Shown piece by piece: positions 25,808-34,970 of a stretch of 64,000 bases of DNA. Location: assembly GCA_049288015.1 (NCBI GenBank), contig JBAQGX010000001.1:1-64000 (forward strand), written 5' to 3'. The DNA is from JAKLIN01 sp049288015 (GTDB lineage Archaea > Nanobdellota > Nanobdellia > Pacearchaeales > GW2011-AR1). A program made the position numbers and the translations under genes. Below the pieces are notes generated by a model, which was not told the DNA's origin, did no database searches, and saw only the letters and a program-made list of their open reading frames with translations. Numbering within the stretch: position 1 is the first letter of the stretch; each line of letters starts with the position of its first letter.

Positions 25808-28279
25808 ATGGAAGAGTATAACTTTAAAATTATAGAAAAAAAATGGCAAAAGAGATGGGAAAAAGAAAAAGCATTTTTAACTAAAGAAGGTAAGGGTGAG
25901 AAATTTTATTGCCTTGAGATGTATCCTTATCCCTCCGCTTCATTTCTTCATGTTGGTCACGTTAGGAATTATACAATTGGAGATGTTTATGCAAGATTCA
26001 AAAGAATGAATGGATTCAATGTTCTTTATCCTATGGGTTATGACTCATTTGGATTACCTGCTGAAACTGCCGCTAAAAAGCAAAAGATTCATCCTAAAAA
26101 ATACACTGAAGATTCTATAAAAAAAATAATGGAGTATCAAAAGGCTTTGGGAAATAGTTATGATTGGAGCAGAGTTATATCTAGTCATGAACCGGATTAT
26201 TACAAGTGGAACCAGTTTTTTTTCCTGAAACTTTATGAAAAAGGGCTAGCTTATAGGAAAAAAGCTCAAGTTAATTGGTGTGAGACTTGTCAGTCTGTTC
26301 TTGCAAATGAAGAGGCAGAAGGCGGAAAATGCTGGAGATGTGGGAATGAAGTTGTAAAAAAATATCTTGAACAGTGGTTTTACAAAATCACAGACTATGC
26401 AGATAAGCTTCTTGAGGGTCTTAATAGAATTGAATGGCCCGATATGATAAAAGTAATGCAGAAAAACTGGATTGGTAGAAGTGAAGGTGCTGAAGTTTTG
26501 TTTGATATTAATGGGAAAAAATGGCCGATATTTACGACGCGACCTGACACTATTTTTGGCGTTACCTTTGTTGTTGTTTCTTTGCAACACCCCGACCTTA
26601 TGGAACTTGTTAAGTCAGAAGCAAGGGGAGAAGTCGAGAAATTTGTTAATAAGTCAAAGAAAGTAACTCAAGAAGATTTAGATAAAATTGAGAAAGAAGG
26701 AGTCTTTACAGGAAGTTATGCAATTAATCCAATGACTAATGAAAAAGTTCCAGTGTATGCAGCTAATTTTGTTGTTGCTGATTATGGAAGTGGAATGGTA
26801 ATGGGTGTTCCTGCTCATGATAAAAGAGACTTTGATTTTGCTGTAAAATATAATATACCTATGAAAGTTGTTATTGAACCAAAAGATTTTGAAATTTATG
26901 AAAGGAATGGCCAATTAGGGAGTGCCTATGAAGGGGAAGGAGAGCTTGTTAATTCTAAGGATTTTAATGGAATGGAAAATAAGAGGGCCATGGTTGAGAT
27001 AGTAAAGAATCTAGAAAGAAAAAATCTTAGTAAAAAACAGGTTAAGTATAAACTTAGAGATTGGATGATCAGCAGACAAAGATACTGGGGTACCCCGATA
27101 CCTATAATTCATTGTGATAAATGCGGACTAGTGCCTGTTCCGGAAAAGGATCTCCCTGTCCTACTTCCAAAGAATGTTGATTTTAATTCTAAGACTAACC
27201 CTCTTATTTCTGATAAAAAATTTGTAAATATTAAATGCCCAAAGTGCAATGGAAATGCAAAAAGAGAGACAGATACGATGGGAGGGTTTGTGGATTCATC
27301 ATGGTATTTTTTAAGATTTTGTGACCCCCACAACAAGAAGAAACCTTTTGATACAAAAAAGGTTGATCATTGGATGCCTGTGGATCAATATATTGGTGGA
27401 GCGGAACATGCAGTAATGCATTTAATGTATGCAAGATTTTTTGTAAAAGCACTTAAGGATCTTGGTTTTGTTGAAATAGATGAACCCTTTAAGAAATTGT
27501 TCAATCAAGGAATTGTTTACAAAGATGGACATAAAATGAGCAAAAGTTTTGGCAATGTTGTTTTTCAGACAGATATATCTGAAAAATATGGTATTGACAC
27601 TGCAAGATTATTCCTTATGTCAGTTTCTTCTCCAGATAAACAAATGGAGTGGAATGATGAAGGAGTTGAAGGAAGTTTCAGATTTTTAAATAAAGTCCTA
27701 AGAGTTTCCAAATTGGTTAAAAATGTAAAAAATGATGAGAAAACGGATAGCAAATTAAATGAGACTATAAAAAAAGTTACAGAAAATATAGAAAACTTCA
27801 ATTATCCTAAGGCAATTATTGCGTCTTCTGAATTCTTGGACTATCTTTATAATTTAAAGATCGTTCCTAAAAGATCATTTGAAGAACTGCTTAAGTTAAT
27901 ATCTCCCTTTTCTCCGCATATAACTGAAGAGATGTGGGAAAAGCTAGGCAATAAAGGATTTGTTTCTCTTGCAAAATGGCCTGAGTTTGATGAGAGTAAG
28001 ATAAATGAAAACTTTGGGAAAGAAGAAAAAGTAATTGAAAAACTAGCAGAAGATATTAATTCGGTTCTTAATATTGTCTTAAAAACAGCGAAGCCTCAAA
28101 CAGCTTATATTTATGTAATACCAAGTGAAAATAAACTGCTAAAAGATAATGTTTCTATTCTGGAAAGAAAAACGAAGTTGAAGATAAAGATTTATTCCGT
28201 TAACGAAAAGGATAAATATGATCCTCAAGAAAAATCTAAACGTGCTAAGCCGGGAAAATCGGCCCTTTATCTTGAATAA
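25808..28279 (+). CDS. leuS: Leucyl-tRNA synthetase, bacterial type
   Basis: This class I synthetase of 823 aa has the HIGH motif as HVGH near residue 49 in 'PYPSASFLHVGH', a zinc module (CETC near 158, CWRCGNE), and a CP1 editing domain (about 220-400) with 'FTTRPDTIFGVTF' and 'GVPAHDKRDFDF'. These are followed by 'SRQRYWGTPIPII', 'YIGGAEHAVMHLMYARFF', and KMSKS near 575. The order of zinc module then editing domain and the exact motif wording are those of bacterial LeuRS, not the archaeal/eukaryotic form. The leucine-specific insertion usually preceding KMSKS is absent: only a few residues separate NQGIVYK from KMSKS. The transcript is probably leaderless. Confidence 0.95.
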   Translation: MEEYNFKIIEKKWQKRWEKEKAFLTKEGKGEKFYCLEMYPYPSASFLHVGHVRNYTIGDVYARFKRMNGFNVLYPMGYDSFGLPAETAAKKQKIHPKKYTEDSIKKIMEYQKALGNSYDWSRVISSHEPDYYKWNQFFFLKLYEKGLAYRKKAQVNWCETCQSVLANEEAEGGKCWRCGNEVVKKYLEQWFYKITDYADKLLEGLNRIEWPDMIKVMQKNWIGRSEGAEVLFDINGKKWPIFTTRPDTIFGVTFVVVSLQHPDLMELVKSEARGEVEKFVNKSKKVTQEDLDKIEKEGVFTGSYAINPMTNEKVPVYAANFVVADYGSGMVMGVPAHDKRDFDFAVKYNIPMKVVIEPKDFEIYERNGQLGSAYEGEGELVNSKDFNGMENKRAMVEIVKNLERKNLSKKQVKYKLRDWMISRQRYWGTPIPIIHCDKCGLVPVPEKDLPVLLPKNVDFNSKTNPLISDKKFVNIKCPKCNGNAKRETDTMGGFVDSSWYFLRFCDPHNKKKPFDTKKVDHWMPVDQYIGGAEHAVMHLMYARFFVKALKDLGFVEIDEPFKKLFNQGIVYKDGHKMSKSFGNVVFQTDISEKYGIDTARLFLMSVSSPDKQMEWNDEGVEGSFRFLNKVLRVSKLVKNVKNDEKTDSKLNETIKKVTENIENFNYPKAIIASSEFLDYLYNLKIVPKRSFEELLKLISPFSPHITEEMWEKLGNKGFVSLAKWPEFDESKINENFGKEEKVIEKLAEDINSVLNIVLKTAKPQTAYIYVIPSENKLLKDNVSILERKTKLKIKIYSVNEKDKYDPQEKSKRAKPGKSALYLE

Positions 28280-28317
28280 TCAGATAGATTTTTATAATTC
28301 TCTCATTTAAACTTTTC

Positions 28318-29397
28318 ATGATTGGTTTAAGGAAGAAGGGTGATAATCTTTCTCAGCTAAAGAATAAGAGATGGAAATTATTTTTAATTGCCTTTGGGAT
28401 AATTTTGATAATTTTGGTTGGTGTTTTTATTTTTATAAATTATAATTTTGGTACAAAAGTTGCTGCGTCGCCTACATGCGGTGATGGAAGTTTTTATAAT
28501 TCTTGTTCTTTAGAAAAGCCATTTTATTGTAATAATGGAATCCTTATAGAAAATTCTTCAGTGTGTGGATGTCCAAGTCTATTTAGTAAAGTTGGTGATT
28601 CATGCATCTATGGTAATCAATCATTTCCAGAATTCTCCAGCTTTGATTATGTTCTTGATGGTAATAGTCAAATTATTAATTTTACCTTGTATCACAGCGT
28701 TGTCAATTATCTTTTAACTCTTCCAGACTCAATTACATATACTAATGGTCAGCAGCCACTTAGATCCGATTTTACTTTATTGAGATTAAATGAACCGATT
28801 CAGGAATCTTTGCTGAGTCCTTTTGTAAAAGAGATTGAAAATCTTGCTCCAAATGATAAAACTGACCAGGCAAGGATTGCAGTTAGTTTGGTACAAAATA
28901 TTCCCTGGGGTTCTTCTGGTAGAACTGTGTCCTTTGAAAATGTTCAAGCGAATTATTCTAGATACCCCTATCAGGTTCTTTATGATAATCAAGGTTTATG
29001 CAGCGAGAAATCTGAGCTTCTTGCTTTTATTCTAAGAGATTTGGGTTATGGTGTTGCATTATTTTATTATCCTTTGGAAGATCATGAAGCTTTGGGTATA
29101 AAGTGTCCCGTTCAAGATAGTTTAGATGGAACTGGCTATTGTTTTGTTGAAGCTAGTGGGCCCTCCATAATTTCTGACAGCTCTTTGAAATATTCTGGAG
29201 GTATTACTCTTAGTCCGAATCCTCAGGTGATTATAATATCTGATGGAATTTCTCTTCCAAATAATATGGATGAATATGGTGATGCAAAAATTATGGATCT
29301 TTTATCAAGTAAGACTTCTTTAGATGCTATATCTGAGATAAAGTTTAGTCAGCTTCAGCAAAAATATGGTCTGAGTAAGATTTATAATATTGGTTAG
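28318..29397 (+). CDS. Membrane-anchored protein with transglutaminase-like domain
   Basis: The 359-aa protein has an N-terminal transmembrane helix (about 22-44), then a Cys-rich segment (about 52-100, including CGCPSLF) and an extracellular domain. The latter contains a transglutaminase/protease-like signature: Cys228 in GLCSEKSELLAFIL, 'RDLGYGVALFYY', His256 in DHEALGIKC, and a possible third residue E278 in YCFVEAS. Such folds act as cysteine proteases or cross-linkers on the cell surface; activity is inferred. It is not in an operon with leuS (own TATA-like TTTTTATAATTC) and ends 17 bp before gap. Confidence 0.65.
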   Translation: MIGLRKKGDNLSQLKNKRWKLFLIAFGIILIILVGVFIFINYNFGTKVAASPTCGDGSFYNSCSLEKPFYCNNGILIENSSVCGCPSLFSKVGDSCIYGNQSFPEFSSFDYVLDGNSQIINFTLYHSVVNYLLTLPDSITYTNGQQPLRSDFTLLRLNEPIQESLLSPFVKEIENLAPNDKTDQARIAVSLVQNIPWGSSGRTVSFENVQANYSRYPYQVLYDNQGLCSEKSELLAFILRDLGYGVALFYYPLEDHEALGIKCPVQDSLDGTGYCFVEASGPSIISDSSLKYSGGITLSPNPQVIIISDGISLPNNMDEYGDAKIMDLLSSKTSLDAISEIKFSQLQQKYGLSKIYNIG

Positions 29398-29414
29398 ATA
29401 ATTATAAGTAAGAG

Positions 29415-30401
29415 ATGATGAAAGTCGCAATAAATGGTTTAGGTAGAATAGGAAGATTAGTTTTGAAGAGCGGGTTAGATGAAGGCGTTAATTTTGTAGC
29501 AATAAATGATTTAACTGATCCGAGAACTCTTGCGTATTTGATTAAGTATGATTCAGTTTATGGAAAGTATGATAAAGAAGTTGAGGCGGGTAAAGATTTT
29601 ATAAAAATTGGCGGTAAAAAGATAATGATTTTGTCCGAAAGAGATCCTGGAGCTCTTCCTTGGAAAAAATTGGGAATAGATGTTGTTATTGAATCAACGG
29701 GGTTTTTTACTGACAAAGAAGGGGCAAGCAAACATTTGAATGCAGGAGCCAAAAGGGTTATTATTTCCGCACCTGCAAAAAATCCTGATATTACTGTTGT
29801 TCTTGGCGTAAATGATAATCTTTTGAAAAGTAGCCATAAGATTATTTCTATGGCAAGCTGCACAACAAACGGATTAACTCCTGTAGCCAAGGTTTTGGAG
29901 GAAGAGTTTGGAATTGTAAAAGGATTCATGACAACTGCTCATGCTTATACTTCTGATCAAGATCTTGTTGATGCACCTCATAAGAATCTGAGACGTGGAA
30001 GAGCTGCAGCAATTAATATAGTTCCTACAACCTCTGGAGCAACTTCAGCTGTGGCAGAAGTAATTCCTAGTCTCAAGGGTAAACTAGTCGGACTAGCTCT
30101 TAGGGTTCCCGTTCCAAGCGGAAGTATCGTTGACTTTGTGGCAGAATTAAAGAAAGAAGTTACGGTAGAACAAGTTAATAATGCATTTAAAAAAGCTGCT
30201 TCTTTAGGGAGATTGAAAGGGATACTTAAGTATACGGAAGATGAAATTGTTTCATCGGATATTATAGGAGAAAAACATTCTTCAATTGTTGACGGATTAT
30301 CTACTATGGTTATAGGAAATACTGTAAAAGTTCTTGCATGGTATGATAATGAGTTTGGGTATGCGCATAGGTTAGCAGAATTTATTAAAAAGTTAGGATA
30401 A
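29415..30401 (+). CDS. gap: Glyceraldehyde-3-phosphate dehydrogenase, type I
   Basis: This NAD-dependent GAPDH oxidises glyceraldehyde-3-P to 1,3-bisphosphoglycerate. The 328-aa protein has the Rossmann start 'VAINGLGRIGRLVL', catalytic Cys149 in SCTTNG, 'TTAHAYTSDQDLVDAPHKN' with the catalytic His region, 'RGRAAAINIVPTTSGA' and 'WYDNEFGYAHR'. These are features of the bacterial/eukaryotic type I enzyme; most archaea use the unrelated type II. It is first in a tightly packed glycolytic cluster, 6 bp before pgk. A second ATG follows immediately (29418). Confidence 0.95.
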   Translation: MMKVAINGLGRIGRLVLKSGLDEGVNFVAINDLTDPRTLAYLIKYDSVYGKYDKEVEAGKDFIKIGGKKIMILSERDPGALPWKKLGIDVVIESTGFFTDKEGASKHLNAGAKRVIISAPAKNPDITVVLGVNDNLLKSSHKIISMASCTTNGLTPVAKVLEEEFGIVKGFMTTAHAYTSDQDLVDAPHKNLRRGRAAAINIVPTTSGATSAVAEVIPSLKGKLVGLALRVPVPSGSIVDFVAELKKEVTVEQVNNAFKKAASLGRLKGILKYTEDEIVSSDIIGEKHSSIVDGLSTMVIGNTVKVLAWYDNEFGYAHRLAEFIKKLG

Positions 30402-30406
30402 TTCTT

Positions 30407-31561
30407 ATGAAATCTATATTGAAGGAAGATTTGAGAGATAAAGTTGTTTTAGTAAGAGAAGATATAAATTCAGATGTTATAAATGGAAAAGTAGTTATGT
30501 CTGAAAGGATAAAGCAAAGTGCAGATACTATTCTTCTTCTTAAGAATAAAAAAGCCAAAGTTGTTGTTATTGGCCATCAAGGTAGACCTGGGGAAAAAGA
30601 TTTTACTTCACTTGAACAACATGCAAAATTATTAAATAAATTTGTTAATATTAAATTTGTTCCAGATATAATTGGGAAAAAAGCAGAGAGAGCTATCAAA
30701 GAATTAAAACCTGGTGATGCTATCTTATTAGATAATATTAGAAAGCTGAAGGATGAAACGGATTTTACGAAAAAAGAATTTGTTTCTAAATTATCTTCTT
30801 GGTGCAATATTTATATAAATGATGCTTTTTCTGTATCACACAGAGAGCAGGCTTCGATTGTTAGCTTTCCAAAGTGCATGAAAAGTTTTGCAGGACCTTT
30901 GCTTGAAAAGGAAACTAAAGCTTTGAAAAAAATTAATTTAAAAAATTGTTTGTATATTTTGGCTGGAGCGAAGCCTGGAGACAATATATTATTATTGAAG
31001 AAAAATAAAGTTCTAGCTGCAGGATTATTTGGACAAATGTGCTTGGTTTCAAAAGGTAAGGATCTTGGTGCTCAGAATCTTTATCTTAAAAAAAATATTT
31101 CTGATTATGACAAATCTATAAAGGAATTAAGAATTAAGTTGAAGAGTATGAAAAGTCTTGTTGAAACTCCTTTAGACTTTGCAGTTAAGGTCAATGGAAA
31201 GAGAAAGGAGATTTTACTTGAGGATTTTCCAAGCAAATATGAAATTTATGACATTGGGGAGAATACTCAAAATAGTTTCATTGAGGAAATTAAAAAGGCT
31301 AAATCGATTTATATGAAAGGTCCAGTAGGTTATTACTCTGATAATAAATTTTTTAAGGGAACACTTGCAATTTTGAAAGCAATATCCAATTCTGATGCTT
31401 TTTCAATTTTAGGGGGAGGACAGTTAAGTGACGCTGTTGAAAAGTCAAAGATTCCAAAAAATAAATTTGGATATCTCAGCCTGTCTGGAGGTGCTTTGTT
31501 ACAGTATCTTGCGGGAAAGAAACTACCTGGACTTGAAGCTCTTGGCTTTTATAAGAAATAA
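30407..31561 (+). CDS. pgk: Phosphoglycerate kinase
   Basis: This 384-aa kinase makes ATP from 1,3-bisphosphoglycerate. The N-domain keeps divergent versions of the substrate motifs: REDIN (for RVDFN), GHQGRPG (for HLGRP), 'NDAFSVSHREQAS', and 'LAGAKPGD'. The C-domain has KGPVGYY and 'ILGGGQLSDAVE' with 'LSGGALLQYLAGKKLPGLEAL'. The usual GGGD is GGGQ here. The sequence is divergent but complete, and its place between gap and tpi supports the function. Confidence 0.92.
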   Translation: MKSILKEDLRDKVVLVREDINSDVINGKVVMSERIKQSADTILLLKNKKAKVVVIGHQGRPGEKDFTSLEQHAKLLNKFVNIKFVPDIIGKKAERAIKELKPGDAILLDNIRKLKDETDFTKKEFVSKLSSWCNIYINDAFSVSHREQASIVSFPKCMKSFAGPLLEKETKALKKINLKNCLYILAGAKPGDNILLLKKNKVLAAGLFGQMCLVSKGKDLGAQNLYLKKNISDYDKSIKELRIKLKSMKSLVETPLDFAVKVNGKRKEILLEDFPSKYEIYDIGENTQNSFIEEIKKAKSIYMKGPVGYYSDNKFFKGTLAILKAISNSDAFSILGGGQLSDAVEKSKIPKNKFGYLSLSGGALLQYLAGKKLPGLEALGFYKK

Positions 31562-31612
31562 AAAGGTTTTTAATTTTACTTAGTTTGTTCTAGATAAGGT
31601 AAAGATAGGAAA

Positions 31613-32515
31613 ATGTTTGATATAATAACTTTTGGTTCTGCAGTAGTAGATATTTTTGTTGAAACTGACCTAAAAAGTAAAGGTAAATTTGTGGCTTATC
31701 CAGTGGGAAGTAAAATTCTTGTGGAAGATATGAAATTTAGTATTGGGGGTGGAGGAACAAATACTGCGGTTGCATTTTCTAGATTAGGGTTAGAAACGGG
31801 TTACATTGGTAAGATTGACCGAGATTTTGGGGGTAAACAAATACTTGAGTTATTGGAAAAAGAAAGAGTTGGATTTGTCGGGAAAATGGAAGATAAACAT
31901 GAAGGTATTGGGGGATATTCTATTATACTTGATAGTAAGGGGAATGATAGAACAATACTTACTTATAAAGGAATTAATGATGACCTTAAGTTTTCAGAAA
32001 TAAAATTAGAAAACATAAAAACTAAGTGGCTTTATTTTTCTTCCCTGCTTGGAGACAGTTTTAAAACCCAAGAAAAATTGGCAAGACTCTTTTGTACTAA
32101 AGGAGTAAAAATAGTTTTTAATCCCAGTGAGTATCTTATTAAGAAAGAAAACCTAAAACCAATATTAAAGTTGTGTGAAATTTTAATTTTAAATAAAGAA
32201 GAGGCAGAGTTGTTGACAAAGGATAAAGATTTACTTTTAGGGTTAAGTAAACTTGGACCTAAGATTGTAGTTGTAACTAATAAAGATAAAGAAGTATTTG
32301 CTTATAATGGAGATAAGAAATATTCAATTGTTCCTCACAAAATGAAGGTTATTGAAAGAACAGGTGCAGGAGACGCATTTGCGTCGGGTTTTGTTGCAGG
32401 ACAGATTTTTGGAAAGTCTATAACTGAAAGTTTGAGAATTGGATTGGAAGAAAGTGAATCAGTTATAAACCATAAGGGAGCTAAAATTGGGTTAATCAGG
32501 AGAAAGTTGAAATGA
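31613..32515 (+). CDS. PfkB-family sugar kinase
   Basis: This ribokinase-fold kinase of 300 aa has the N-terminal substrate-binding signature 'FSIGGGGTNTAVAFSRLG' (about 42-59) and the C-terminal anion-hole motif 'ERTGAGDAFASGFVAG', where Asp is the catalytic base. Substrate cannot be fixed from sequence: ribose, fructose or fructose-6-phosphate are all possible. Position in the cluster between pgk and aldolase makes a phosphofructokinase-like role attractive (inference). The next gene overlaps its end by 4 bp. Confidence 0.85.
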   Translation: MFDIITFGSAVVDIFVETDLKSKGKFVAYPVGSKILVEDMKFSIGGGGTNTAVAFSRLGLETGYIGKIDRDFGGKQILELLEKERVGFVGKMEDKHEGIGGYSIILDSKGNDRTILTYKGINDDLKFSEIKLENIKTKWLYFSSLLGDSFKTQEKLARLFCTKGVKIVFNPSEYLIKKENLKPILKLCEILILNKEEAELLTKDKDLLLGLSKLGPKIVVVTNKDKEVFAYNGDKKYSIVPHKMKVIERTGAGDAFASGFVAGQIFGKSITESLRIGLEESESVINHKGAKIGLIRRKLK

Positions 32516-33519
32516 AAATCGCATTTTTTGAGATGAAAGAAAAATGGGAAATAGATTATATGAAAAAGAGTCTAAAGAATCATCAACTCTACTTTTTTGA
32601 TGGGGAATTAAATAAAGATAATGTTGACAGGGTAAAAGATTTTGATATAATTTCTGTGTTTATTTATTCGGGTATTGATAAAACTCTTATACCAAGATTA
32701 AGAAAAGTTAAAGCAATTATAACCCGATCTACTGGATTTGATCATATTGACTTGAAAACTTGCAGTACAAGTAAAATAAAAGTCTATAATATTCCTCGAT
32801 ATGGAAGTAATACTGTTGCAGAATTTACTTTTGCGTTAATACTAAGTTTAACAAGAAAAATAATAAAGAGCAATGAAAGAGTTAGAGAACTTAATTTTGA
32901 CTTAGATGGATTGAGGGGGATGGATTTGAAAGGGAAGACAATAGGGATTGTAGGTTTGGGAGAGATTGGAACCAATGTAGTAGAAATTGCAAAAGGTTTT
33001 AAGATGAATGTTATCGTAAATACAACAACAAAGGATAATAGTCTTTCAAAAAAGCTAGGATTCAAATATGTTAATTTTAATACTCTCTTAAAAAATTCAG
33101 ATGTTATAACCTTTCATGTTCCTCTTTTGCCTTCAACAACTCATATGATCAATAGAAAGAATATAAATCTTATAAAAAAAGGTGCTTATCTTGTTAATAC
33201 TTCTAGGGGAGAAGTAGTTGAAACTGAAGCTATAATTAAGGCTCTTGATAAAAAAATCCTTTCTGGAGTTGGATTAGATGTTCTTGAAGAGGAAGAATTA
33301 ATTAGAGATGAAAAAGATTTGTTATTAAAAGAACATTCTAGGGAAGAGTTAAAATCTGCTTTAGAAGAGAATGTTCTTCTTGAACAAGATAATGTTGTAA
33401 TTACCCCACATAATGCATTTAATACGCAAGAGGCATTAGAAAGAATTTTAGATATAACTGTTGATAATATTAACTCTGCTATAAATAACAGAAGTGATAA
33501 TCTTGTAAAATGCGACTAA
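32512..33519 (+). CDS. D-2-hydroxyacid dehydrogenase (D-lactate dehydrogenase-like)
   Basis: This NAD(P)-dependent enzyme of 335 aa belongs to the D-isomer family. It has 'STGFDHIDLKTC', the substrate loop 'YGSNTVAEFTFAL', the Rossmann motif GLGEIG with flanking 'TIGIVG', catalytic Arg in 'VNTSRGEVVET', Glu in DVLEEEE, and His in 'ITPHNAFNT'. The residue after the second Rossmann strand is not acidic (VNTTTKD), so NADP use is possible. Within a glycolytic operon a D-lactate dehydrogenase that re-oxidises NADH is the best guess; phosphoglycerate dehydrogenase is less likely given the lack of extra domains. Confidence 0.82.
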   Translation: MKIAFFEMKEKWEIDYMKKSLKNHQLYFFDGELNKDNVDRVKDFDIISVFIYSGIDKTLIPRLRKVKAIITRSTGFDHIDLKTCSTSKIKVYNIPRYGSNTVAEFTFALILSLTRKIIKSNERVRELNFDLDGLRGMDLKGKTIGIVGLGEIGTNVVEIAKGFKMNVIVNTTTKDNSLSKKLGFKYVNFNTLLKNSDVITFHVPLLPSTTHMINRKNINLIKKGAYLVNTSRGEVVETEAIIKALDKKILSGVGLDVLEEEELIRDEKDLLLKEHSREELKSALEENVLLEQDNVVITPHNAFNTQEALERILDITVDNINSAINNRSDNLVKCD

Positions 33520-34262
33520 AAATTAATAAAATCTTAAGGAAGGGAAGAGCTATGTTTCTTGCTTATGATCATGGGCTAGAACATGGTCCCAGTGATTTTA
33601 ATGATAAAGATGTGGATCCGGGTTATATTATAGATATTGCAAAAAAGGGAAAATATACTGCTTTAATTTTTCAAAAAGGAATTGCAGAGAAGTATAATAA
33701 TCAAATAAAGAAGTCTGGAATCCCTTTAATTATAAAGTTAAATGGTAAAACTAATCTCTTTCAAGGAGAACCTATTTCTCGACAATTATGTAGTGTAGAA
33801 GAAGCTCTTAGATTGGGTGCTGTTGCAGTTGGTTATACTATCTATATTGGTAGTAAATATGAATCCGTTATGATGAAAGAATTTGATATCATTGAAGAAG
33901 AAGCTCATAAAAAAGGTATTCCCGTTATTGCTTGGATATATCCACGAGGTAAGAGCATTAAAACTAAGTCCGAAAGTGAGCTTATGGCTTATGCTGCAAG
34001 GACTGGATTGGAAATTGGTGCAGATATAGTAAAAATGAAATACGACGGCAGTTCTAAAGATTTGTCTTGGTCTGTTAAGGTCGCAGGTAAAACAAAGATA
34101 GTCATTGCAGGAGGAGTTAAAGAAGGTGAAAAAGATTTCTTAAAAGAAGTTAAAGACATAATGAATGCTGGTTCAGTTGGGCTTGCTATTGGTAGAAATA
34201 TTTGGCAGTCAGATCATCCTCTTGAATTATCAAATAAAATAAGAGATATAATATTTAGATGA
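33510..34262 (+). CDS. fba: Archaeal class I fructose-bisphosphate aldolase (DhnA family)
   Basis: This Schiff-base aldolase of 250 aa splits fructose-1,6-bisphosphate. It has the signature 'AYDHGLEHGPSDFN' near the N-terminus, 'LIIKLNGKTNLF', 'IAWIYPRGKSI', the Schiff-base Lys in ADIVKMKYDG, and the phosphate-binding 'IAGGVKEGEKDF' and GLAIGRNIWQ. It overlaps the upstream dehydrogenase by 10 bp and the downstream tpi by 4 bp (ATGA), so translation is likely coupled. Confidence 0.93.
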   Translation: MRLKINKILRKGRAMFLAYDHGLEHGPSDFNDKDVDPGYIIDIAKKGKYTALIFQKGIAEKYNNQIKKSGIPLIIKLNGKTNLFQGEPISRQLCSVEEALRLGAVAVGYTIYIGSKYESVMMKEFDIIEEEAHKKGIPVIAWIYPRGKSIKTKSESELMAYAARTGLEIGADIVKMKYDGSSKDLSWSVKVAGKTKIVIAGGVKEGEKDFLKEVKDIMNAGSVGLAIGRNIWQSDHPLELSNKIRDIIFR

Positions 34263-34882
34263 TAACTATAATAAATTTTAAAACATATAAGCAAGGCGAG
34301 CAAGTTTTGAAACTTGCAAAGATTATAGAAAAGATAGACCAAGAAATTATTATTGCTGTTCCTGCTTCGGACGTCAAGAATGTAAAGATTCATAGTAAGA
34401 TTAGAGTTTTTGCTCAACATGTTGACTATTTTGAAAAAGGGAGAAATACAGGGTTTATTATTCCTGAATCTGTAAAAGCTCAAGGAGCAGATGGAACTTT
34501 ATTGAATCACTCTGAGCATAAACTAGAATTTAATGTTTTGAAGAAGACGATTAAGAGATGCAAAGATGTTGGCTTGAAAACTGCCGTTTTTGCAGCTGAT
34601 TTAAGTGAAGCAAGAAAGATAGAAAAATTAAATCCAGATTTTCTTATTATTGAACCTCCAGAATTAGTTGCAGGAAAAATTTCAGTTTCTTCTGCAAGGC
34701 CAGATTTAATTAAGAAAATATCTGAGGCAATAGGAATGAAATTTCTTGTTGGAGCAGGTATTCATAACGGAAAGGATGTTGAAATTGCTTTAAAGTTGGG
34801 AGCTTCTGGAATTGCAGTTTCTTCCGCAATAACAGAATCTAGAAATCCTTCCAGAGACTTGGAAAAGCTTATTGGGAAGTAG
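34259..34882 (+). CDS. tpiA: Triosephosphate isomerase, archaeal short form
   Basis: This 207-aa enzyme interconverts DHAP and glyceraldehyde-3-P. Catalytic residues are visible: NFK near the N-terminus (INFKTY), His in LLNHSEHKL, and Glu in IIEPPELVAG, with the phosphate-binding GAGIHNGKD and 'GASGIAVSSA'. The length is the archaeal tetrameric form, shorter than bacterial TPI. The ATG overlaps the aldolase stop codon (ATGA). Confidence 0.95.
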   Translation: MITIINFKTYKQGEQVLKLAKIIEKIDQEIIIAVPASDVKNVKIHSKIRVFAQHVDYFEKGRNTGFIIPESVKAQGADGTLLNHSEHKLEFNVLKKTIKRCKDVGLKTAVFAADLSEARKIEKLNPDFLIIEPPELVAGKISVSSARPDLIKKISEAIGMKFLVGAGIHNGKDVEIALKLGASGIAVSSAITESRNPSRDLEKLIGK

Positions 34883-34970
34883 TTTATATTGAACGGATCC
34901 CTTCTTTATAGTACTTAATATTAGCAAAAATATTTAAAATTATCTGTTTTGTTATACTTAGGAAGTTTTT

